From: Wenzhouxiangella sp. | Lineage (GTDB): Bacteria > Pseudomonadota > Gammaproteobacteria > Xanthomonadales > Wenzhouxiangellaceae | Direction of reading: 5' to 3' | Length of the DNA stretch: 5,669 nucleotides | Assembly: GCA_007123575.1 (NCBI GenBank) | Contig: SKKV01000080.1 | Coordinates: forward strand, 1 to 5,669 | Part shown: positions 1 to 5,669 of the stretch, in pieces | Layout of the letters: each line of letters begins with the position of its first letter | Numbering within the stretch: the first letter of the stretch is position 1 | The notes under the pieces: model-generated | Told to the model about the DNA's origin: nothing | Seen by the model: the letters and a program-made list of their open reading frames with translations, nothing else | Databases searched by the model: none | Program-made: the position numbers and the translations under genes

Positions 1-33
1 CAAGGCCTCTCCCCGATTTGTTCCCTTCTGGTT

Positions 34-53
34 CGATCAGTTTGTGCTGATCG
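34..53. repeat. Small perfect inverted repeat in the rhlE leader
   Basis: CGATCAG (34-40) and CTGATCG (47-53) form a perfect 7-bp inverted repeat around a 6-nt loop, TTTGTG. It lies 17 nt upstream of the helicase ribosome-binding site. No T-run follows on the + strand, so it does not look like an intrinsic terminator of a preceding gene. It could be a leader hairpin or an operator-like site, but the sequence alone does not decide. A second palindrome, CCAAGCCTTGG (55-65), lies just downstream. Confidence 0.4.
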
Positions 54-70
54 GCCAAGCCTTGGTTGAC

Positions 71-75
71 AAGGA
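71..75 (+). promoter_or_regulatory. Ribosome-binding site of the RhlE-type helicase gene
   Basis: AAGGA at 71-75 lies 9 nt before the ATG at 85. It supports that start, which also gives the expected RhlE-like N-terminus (MSFDQLGL). Confidence 0.7.
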
Positions 76-84
76 AAATTCAAG

Positions 85-1353
<1,269 letters not shown>

Positions 1354-1381
1354 TCTGAAGTAAAAGCGAAAGAAAATCTGG

Positions 1382-1453
1382 AACCACCGAAGGCACCGAA
1401 GACACCGAATAAAAGACAATTACTTTTCGGTGACTTCGGTGTTTTCGGTGGTT
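1382..1453. repeat. Long inverted repeat built from a 9-nt periodic CACCGAA heptamer
   Basis: The left arm (1382-1409) and right arm (1426-1453) are each 28 nt and match as reverse complements at 25 of 28 positions, around a 16-nt A/T-rich loop (1410-1425). Two of the three mismatches (1392 with 1443, 1393 with 1442) become G-U pairs in + strand RNA. Only 1402/1433 (A-A) is unpaired. Each arm is itself a tandem array: CACCGAA at 1385, 1394 and 1403, and its complement TTCGGTG at 1426, 1435 and 1444, all at 9-nt spacing. It begins 28 nt after the helicase stop codon and ends 110 nt before the efflux gene start. It could act as a transcription barrier or 3'-end stabiliser, but no clean T-run follows on either strand. 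A dispersed REP-like repeat family is the other likely reading. The structure is seen directly; its role is inferred. Confidence 0.85.
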
Positions 1454-1552
1454 TACTTAGGTTTTACGGAGACTCTAATCGGCACTTCAGTTAAAGCTGG
1501 AGACATCATCCAGTGCTCATGGCGCGCCGTCATACTATGCTGATGTGCTATC

Positions 1553-1556
1553 GGAG
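1553..1556 (+). promoter_or_regulatory. Ribosome-binding site that fixes the MFP start at 1564
   Basis: GGAG at 1553-1556 is 7 nt before the ATG at 1564. The open frame extends upstream to a GTG at 1513, but using it would put 17 residues, including a charged stretch (ARRH), ahead of an otherwise standard signal peptide. The ATG at 1564 gives MKIR followed by a hydrophobic core, so it is preferred. Confidence 0.7.
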
Positions 1557-1563
1557 CGGGTTG

Positions 1564-2622
1564 ATGAAGATCAGAACTGTCGTTGGTCTGGGCATCTTGG
1601 TGTGGCTGTCTGCAGCCAGCGCCCAGGCCGTGGATGTGATCGTTGCGCGGGTGCAAGCCACCGAGCTTGCCGACCCCATTGAATCGCTGGGCACGCTGCG
1701 GGCCAATGAATCCGCGGACCTGACCACCTCGATCACCGAAACAATTTCCGAGATCCGCTTCCGGGATGGCGAGCGGGTCAGCGCCGGCCAGGTGCTGGTG
1801 GCGCTGACCAACCGCGAGCAGCTGGCTGAGCTGGCAGCGGCCGAAGCCAATGTAGAAGAGGCCGAGCGGCAGTTTACCCGGGTACAGGATCTGGCCGCGC
1901 GCGGCCAGGAATCGCGGGCCATTCTCGACCAGCGTCAGCGCGAGTTGAATACTGCAAAGGCACAGCTCCAGGCCGTTGAAGCGCGCCTGAGCGATCGCCT
2001 GATCGTCGCTCCTTTTGATGGCGTGCTGGGCCTGCGCAATGTGTCGGTTGGCTCCCTGCTGACCCCCGGCCGGGTAGTAACGACCATCCTTGATGACTCG
2101 GTGATGAAGGTCGACTTCTCGGTGCCGGAGCTGTTTCTCGCCCTGCTCCAGCCGGGGCTGGAGATCACGGCCCGCTCGTCAGCGTATGTCGACAAAGTGT
2201 TCGACGGTCAGGTGACCAGTCTGAGCAACCAGGTCGATCCAGTCACTCGCTCCGTTCAAGTCCGGGCTGAAATCCCCAACCATGATCTTTTGCTCCGGCC
2301 GGGCATGCTGATGAACGTGACCCTGAAGGCGCGCGAACGCCAAGCGCTGACCGTACCCGAAGAAGCCATCCTCAGTCGCGGCCGCGATCACTACGTGTTT
2401 GTTATCGAGGAGGAAGACGAAGTCAGGGTAAAGAGGCGCGAAGTCAGCCTGGGCCAGCGCTATCCGGGCGAGGTCGAAATCAGGTCCGGACTTGACGAGG
2501 GCGAAGGCGTGGTCATTCACGGCGGTTTTCGACTGTCCGACGGTGACCGGGTCAGCATTCGCGGCGAGGTAGAGCCCGGCCAGTCCCTGGCCGCCATACT
2601 GGCGGCCGAGGGCGACTCATGA
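1564..2622 (+). CDS. RND efflux periplasmic adaptor (membrane fusion protein, HlyD/AcrA-like)
   Basis: The 352-residue protein is the periplasmic adaptor that links an inner-membrane RND pump to an outer-membrane channel. Residues 1-22 form a signal peptide with a Lys/Arg N-region, a hydrophobic core and an AQA cleavage site. There is no lipobox cysteine, so unlike AcrA it is probably not a lipoprotein. The first lipoyl half is at about 50-82 (IRFRDGERVSAGQVLVAL). A helical hairpin rich in Glu, Ala, Gln and Arg spans about 84-144, and the second lipoyl half is at about 146-168 (IVAPFDGVLG). Beta-barrel and membrane-proximal domains follow, with the family signature around 224-250 (VDPVTRSVQVRAEIPN, then LLRPGM). 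The gene is complete, with no internal lesion. Its stop overlaps the start of the RND transporter gene by 4 nt, so the two are co-transcribed and probably translationally coupled. The transported substrate cannot be read from the sequence. The family assignment is secure, but no specific gene name is justified. Confidence 0.93.
   Translation: MKIRTVVGLGILVWLSAASAQAVDVIVARVQATELADPIESLGTLRANESADLTTSITETISEIRFRDGERVSAGQVLVALTNREQLAELAAAEANVEEAERQFTRVQDLAARGQESRAILDQRQRELNTAKAQLQAVEARLSDRLIVAPFDGVLGLRNVSVGSLLTPGRVVTTILDDSVMKVDFSVPELFLALLQPGLEITARSSAYVDKVFDGQVTSLSNQVDPVTRSVQVRAEIPNHDLLLRPGMLMNVTLKARERQALTVPEEAILSRGRDHYVFVIEEEDEVRVKRREVSLGQRYPGEVEIRSGLDEGEGVVIHGGFRLSDGDRVSIRGEVEPGQSLAAILAAEGDS
2608..2612 (+). 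promoter_or_regulatory. Ribosome-binding site of the RND transporter, inside the MFP gene
   Basis: GAGGG at 2608-2612 lies 6 nt before the ATG at 2619, within the last codons of the adaptor gene. Together with the ATGA overlap (2619-2622) it points to translational coupling, which would keep adaptor and pump in proportion. Confidence 0.65.
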
Positions 2623-3173
2623 TCCTGTCCGACCTGGCCGTTACCCGCCCGGTCCTGGCCTCGGTAGCCGCGCTGCTGCTGATCATTTTCGGCATCGTCT
2701 CCTTCCAGCTGCTACCGCTGCGCGAGTATCCGGATATTGATCCGCCGGTGGTATCGATCGAAACGCGTTATCCGGGCGCCTCGGCCAGCGTCGTTGATAC
2801 CCAGATTACCGAGCGAATCGAGGAGGCCATTGCCGGCATTGAAGGCATCGAGTTCATCGAGTCCGAAAGTCGCGACGGTCAATCCAGCATCTCGATCCGG
2901 TTTTCGCTACGCCGTGACGTCGATGCCGCGGCCAACGATGTCCGCGATCGGGTTGGCCGGGTGCTGCGCCTGCTGCCGGATGAGGCCGACCCGCCCGAGG
3001 TTCGTCGGGTTGATGCCAATGCCGACGTCATCGTCTGGTGGAACCTGGCCGGCGACGGCTGGAGTACGCCAGAGCTGACCGACTACGCCGAACGCTTTCT
3101 GGTTGATCGATTTTCGGTGATTGACGGCGTAGCCCAAGTCCGCGTCGGCGGCGCCCAGAGCTTTGCCATGCGT

Positions 3174-3180
3174 CTGGCTG
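3174..3180 (+). other. Frameshift site in the RND gene (apparent 2-nt loss)
   Basis: The sequence reads CGT CTG G CTG GAT CGC GAT. In frame it should read Met-Arg-Leu-Trp-Leu-Asp, as in the AcrB segment AMRIW. Adding a TG dinucleotide (CTG TGG CTG) restores both the frame and the conserved Trp. The loss is therefore best described as contraction of a TGTG repeat. A 1-nt insertion of G at 3177 is the alternative, but it would leave the conserved Trp absent. Confidence 0.85.
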
Positions 3181-5669
3181 GATCGCGATGCCCTGGCCGC
3201 CCGCGGCCTGACCGTGACCGACGTGGAAGACGCGCTGCGCGCGGAAAACGTCGAGCTGCCGGCCGGTCGGATCGAGTCTCGCACCCGCCAGTTCACCGTG
3301 CGGGTAGCCAGGCAGTTCAACTCCGCCGAAGACTTCGCCCGCATGGTGCTGTTTCGCGGCGACGATGGCTACCTGGTACGCCTGGGCGACATCGCCCGGG
3401 TCGAACGCGGCACGGTCGAGGACAGAACACTTTTTCGGGGCAACGGCGAGTCCATGATCGGGCTTGGCATCATTCGCCAATCCACTGCCAACACCCTGGA
3501 AGTCGCCCGCTCGGTGCGCGCCGAGGTCGACCGGCTCAACCAGGATCTGCCGGACGGGCTTCAGCTGCTGCCCAGCTTCGACTCCTCGGTGTTTGTTGAA
3601 GGCGCTATCCGCGAGGTCTACCGGACCCTGTTCATCGCCATCGGCCTGGTCGTGCTCACCATCTTTGTTTTCCTGGGCTCGATTCGCGCCATTCTGGTGC
3701 CGGCGGTGGCCGTGCCGGTGGCGCTGATCTCGACCTTTATCGCCCTGGCCTTGTTCGGTTTCACGGTCAACCTACTTACTCTGCTCGCCCTGGTCCTGGC
3801 CATCGGCCTGGTCGTGGACGACGGCATCATCGTGCTGGAAAACGTGCGTCGGCGCATGGACGAGCATGGCGAAAGCGCGTTGGTAGCGGCCTACCGTGGC
3901 ACCCGGCAGGTGGCTTTTGCCATCATCTCCACCACCCTGGTGCTGATTTCAGTCTTCGTGCCGATCGCTTTCCTGCAGGGTGATATCGGCCGCCTGTTTT
4001 CCGAATTTGCCCTGACCATGGCCGCGGCCGTCGCGTTTTCAAGCTTCGTCGCCCTCACCGTTTCGGCCATGCTTGCCTCGCGCCTGCTCAAACCCCGCAG
4101 CAATGACAACGCCCTGGTCGTAAAGCTCAACCGGGCGGTGACCCGGACCCAATCGCTATACAAGCGCCTTCTCAAGTCGGTGATTCAGCTCCGCTGGTTT
4201 GCCTTGCCGGTCATCGCCGCGCTGGCGGCCGGCTCGATCTGGTTGATCAATGTGATTCCCGATGAGTACGCGCCGCGCGAGGATCGGGGCGCATTTTTTG
4301 TCCTGGTGAATGGACCTGAGGGTGCCTCCTACAGCTACATGGAGGACTACATGAATGAAATTGAGCGCCGCATCATGCCGCTGGTTGAAGACGGTGAAAT
4401 CAACCGTCTGCTGGTGCGCGCGCCGCGTGATTTCAACAACCTGTCGCTATTCAACACCGGCATTGCCATTGTCGTGTTGAATGACTGGAGCAAGCGTCGA
4501 CCGGCCCAGGAAATCATGGCCGATATCCGCAACCGCACAAGCGACCTCGGCGGCGTGAGAATCAACACGGTAATGCGCCAGGGCTTTGGCGGCGGCATAC
4601 GAAATCCGGTCCAGTTCGTGATTGGCGGCGCCGACTACGCGGAGCTGGCCGAGTGGCGCGATATCCTCCTGGCTGAAATCGAGCGCGACAACCCGGGCCT
4701 GACCGGCATTGACTGGGATTACAAGGAAACCCAACCCCAGCTCCAGGTCGATATCGACTACGACCGCGCCGCCGATTTGGGCGTTACCGTCAGCACCATC
4801 GGCCGCACCCTGGAAACCATGCTGGGCTCGCGCCGGGTCACTACCTACATCGACGATGGTCAGGAGTACGACGTCATCATCGAGGGTGAGCGCGACCGCC
4901 AGCGCTCTCCGGCGGCCATGGAAAACCTCTACGTACGCTCCAGCCGATCCGGCCAGCTGATCCCCCTGTCTAACCTGGTCCAGATCGAAAACATGGCGGA
5001 CTCGACCAGCCTGAACCGCTACAACCGGGTCCGATCCATTACCATCCAGGCCGGCCTGGCCGATGATCTGACCCTGGGTGAAGCATTGTCCTTTCTTGAA
5101 GGCCTGGCCCGCGAGCATCTACCGGAAACCGCCATCATCGATTACAAGGGCCTGAGCCGTGATTTCAGAACGGCGGGCACCTCGATCATCTTCGTCTTTC
5201 TCCTGGGTATTGCCGTGGTGTTCCTGGTTCTGGCAGCCCAGTTCGAAAACTGGATTCATCCGCTGGTGATCATGCTGGGCGTGCCGCTGGCGGTCGGCGG
5301 CGGCCTGTTGGGTCTGTGGCTGACCGGCAGCACGCTCAACGTCTACAGTCAGATCGGCCTGGTCATGCTGATTGGCTTGGCGGCCAAGAACGGGATTCTG
5401 ATCGTCGAGTTCATAAACCAGCTTCGCGATCGCGGCATGGAGTTCGATGAAGCGGTAATCGAAGGCGCGGCAGTCAGGTTGCGACCCATCCTGATGACCG
5501 GCATCACCACCGCAGCCGGCACCCTGCCGCTGATCCTGTCATCCGGTGCCGGCGCCGAAACCCGTCAGGTCATCGGTATCGTGGTGCTATTCGGCGTCAG
5601 CTTTTCCAGTCTGCTGACCCTATTCGTCATCCCCCTGCTCTACCAGGTGCTTGCCCGGCGCACTAGCTC
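3178..5669 (+). CDS. Downstream open segment of the RND transporter (porter domain remainder and TM2-TM12)
   Basis: From 3178 this frame runs 830 codons to the window edge without a stop and is RND sequence throughout, beginning LDRDALAARGLTVTDVEDAL. TM2 starts near 3628. TM4 carries the proton-relay Asp pair (LVVDDG, Asp codons 3817-3822; AcrB D407/D408). TM7 is near 4200-4255, followed by the EDRG motif at 4279-4290. The second porter half includes GFGGGIRNPVQF at about 4588-4617. TM10 carries the relay Lys in GLAAKNGILIVEF (codon 5386; AcrB K940), and the RLRPILMT motif follows with the relay Arg at 5476 (AcrB R971) and the Thr matching T978. Since all coupling residues are kept and no stop has appeared, selection acted on this segment until very recently or still does. 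In-frame ATGs at 3343 or 3454 could in principle restart translation, but the product would lack TM1 and half of the porter domain, and I see no strong ribosome-binding site. Confidence 0.88.
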   Translation, partial: MDRDALAARGLTVTDVEDALRAENVELPAGRIESRTRQFTVRVARQFNSAEDFARMVLFRGDDGYLVRLGDIARVERGTVEDRTLFRGNGESMIGLGIIRQSTANTLEVARSVRAEVDRLNQDLPDGLQLLPSFDSSVFVEGAIREVYRTLFIAIGLVVLTIFVFLGSIRAILVPAVAVPVALISTFIALALFGFTVNLLTLLALVLAIGLVVDDGIIVLENVRRRMDEHGESALVAAYRGTRQVAFAIISTTLVLISVFVPIAFLQGDIGRLFSEFALTMAAAVAFSSFVALTVSAMLASRLLKPRSNDNALVVKLNRAVTRTQSLYKRLLKSVIQLRWFALPVIAALAAGSIWLINVIPDEYAPREDRGAFFVLVNGPEGASYSYMEDYMNEIERRIMPLVEDGEINRLLVRAPRDFNNLSLFNTGIAIVVLNDWSKRRPAQEIMADIRNRTSDLGGVRINTVMRQGFGGGIRNPVQFVIGGADYAELAEWRDILLAEIERDNPGLTGIDWDYKETQPQLQVDIDYDRAADLGVTVSTIGRTLETMLGSRRVTTYIDDGQEYDVIIEGERDRQRSPAAMENLYVRSSRSGQLIPLSNLVQIENMADSTSLNRYNRVRSITIQAGLADDLTLGEALSFLEGLAREHLPETAIIDYKGLSRDFRTAGTSIIFVFLLGIAVVFLVLAAQFENWIHPLVIMLGVPLAVGGGLLGLWLTGSTLNVYSQIGLVMLIGLAAKNGILIVEFINQLRDRGMEFDEAVIEGAAVRLRPILMTGITTAAGTLPLILSSGAGAETRQVIGIVVLFGVSFSSLLTLFVIPLLYQVLARRTS

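Larger units (their letters stand above)
1354..1563. other. Intergenic region between helicase and efflux genes
   Basis: This 210-nt stretch separates the two transcription units. It holds the long inverted repeat and, further on, a small hairpin candidate (CTGGA at 1497-1501 facing TCCAG at 1509-1513). Any promoter for the efflux pair should lie after about 1454. I see only weak -10-like hexamers around 1531-1538 (CATACT, TACTAT) without a matching -35, so I do not call a promoter. No small gene with a convincing ribosome-binding site is visible on either strand. Confidence 0.6.
2619..5669 (+). pseudogene. RND efflux transporter permease (HAE1/AcrB-like), frame broken and 3'-truncated by window edge
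   Basis: This gene encodes the inner-membrane, proton-driven pump partner of the preceding adaptor. From the ATG at 2619, codons 1-186 are clearly RND: TM1 at about 13-30, then LPLREYPDIDPP, RYPGAS and the PN1/PN2 porter region. The frame then breaks at about 3174-3180, near the start of the region corresponding to the AcrB docking subdomain. Read literally, the ORF from 2619 ends at a TGA at 3597-3599 (326 residues, the last 140 of them Arg/Pro/Gly-rich nonsense). Restoring two bases gives a protein of at least 1017 residues that is RND-like throughout. AcrB has about 1049, so the true stop probably lies a few to about 20 codons beyond the window. If the break is real, the product lacks every transmembrane helix after TM1 and cannot work as a pump. 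If it is a sequence error, this is an intact gene. No outer-membrane channel gene lies between it and the window edge. The substrate is unknown. Confidence 0.85.

Noticed and set aside
66..71. Perfect TTGACA -35 hexamer
   Set aside because: A matching -10 would fall at about 89-94, inside the helicase coding region after its start, and no good -10 is present there. It overlaps the ribosome-binding site and is probably chance.
1382..1453. CRISPR array or classical rho-independent terminator
   Set aside because: The 9-nt repeat units are far too short and lack spacers for CRISPR. The stem is much longer than a usual terminator and is not followed by a T-run on the + strand; the minus-strand flank is only loosely T-rich.
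1513..1563. Upstream GTG start for the adaptor gene
   Set aside because: It would add 17 residues before the signal peptide. The ATG at 1564 has a well-placed GGAG and gives a standard secretion signal.
3174..3180. Programmed ribosomal frameshifting to make full-length RND protein
   Set aside because: Slipping from CTG would require re-pairing with GTC (-2) or TGG (+1), both poor for that leucine tRNA. There is no homopolymer slip site, stop codon at the shift point or evident stimulatory Shine-Dalgarno, and the RND family is not known to use recoding.
3178..3599. Reading the tail of the 2619-3599 ORF as a novel C-terminal domain
   Set aside because: Its last 140 residues are Arg/Pro/Gly-rich out-of-frame translation, while the overlapping frame from 3178 encodes clear RND sequence over the same bases.
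4447..5118. 223-codon open frame on the minus strand
   Set aside because: It lies opposite well-conserved RND coding sequence. Its composition is what the GC-biased opposite strand would give, and it has no recognisable domain.

Overview
The window reads as ordinary chromosomal DNA from a GC-rich Gram-negative bacterium, most likely a gammaproteobacterium. This is inferred from the close RhlE resemblance of the first gene, the tripartite-type RND efflux genes, and the strong G/C bias at third codon positions. The exact lineage cannot be fixed from the sequence alone. All recognised genes are on the + strand.

Layout. Positions 1-84 are a short leader with small inverted repeats. Positions 85-1353 encode a complete DEAD-box RNA helicase of the RhlE group. 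Positions 1354-1563 are non-coding and hold a striking 72-nt inverted repeat (1382-1453) in which the heptamer CACCGAA occurs three times per arm at 9-nt spacing. Positions 1564-2622 encode a periplasmic membrane fusion protein (MFP) with a cleavable signal peptide. It overlaps by 4 nt (ATGA) the start of a large inner-membrane RND (HAE1-type) transporter gene at 2619, which runs off the right edge.

How the genes work together. The MFP and RND genes form a translationally coupled two-gene unit, which normally supplies two of the three parts of a proton-driven efflux pump. The outer-membrane channel and any dedicated regulator are not in the window. The helicase is a separate RNA-metabolism gene with no evident functional link.

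The main anomaly is a frame break at about 3174-3180 in the RND gene. The reading frame from 2619 is RND-like up to codon 186, then leaves the family sequence and stops at 3599. The correct continuation lies in another frame from 3178 and stays open for 830 codons to the window edge, with every proton-relay residue intact. The lesion is best explained as loss of a TG dinucleotide, either a recent mutation or a sequencing/assembly error. I found no convincing undescribed system here. The frame break and the 9-nt-periodic inverted repeat are the two items worth follow-up.
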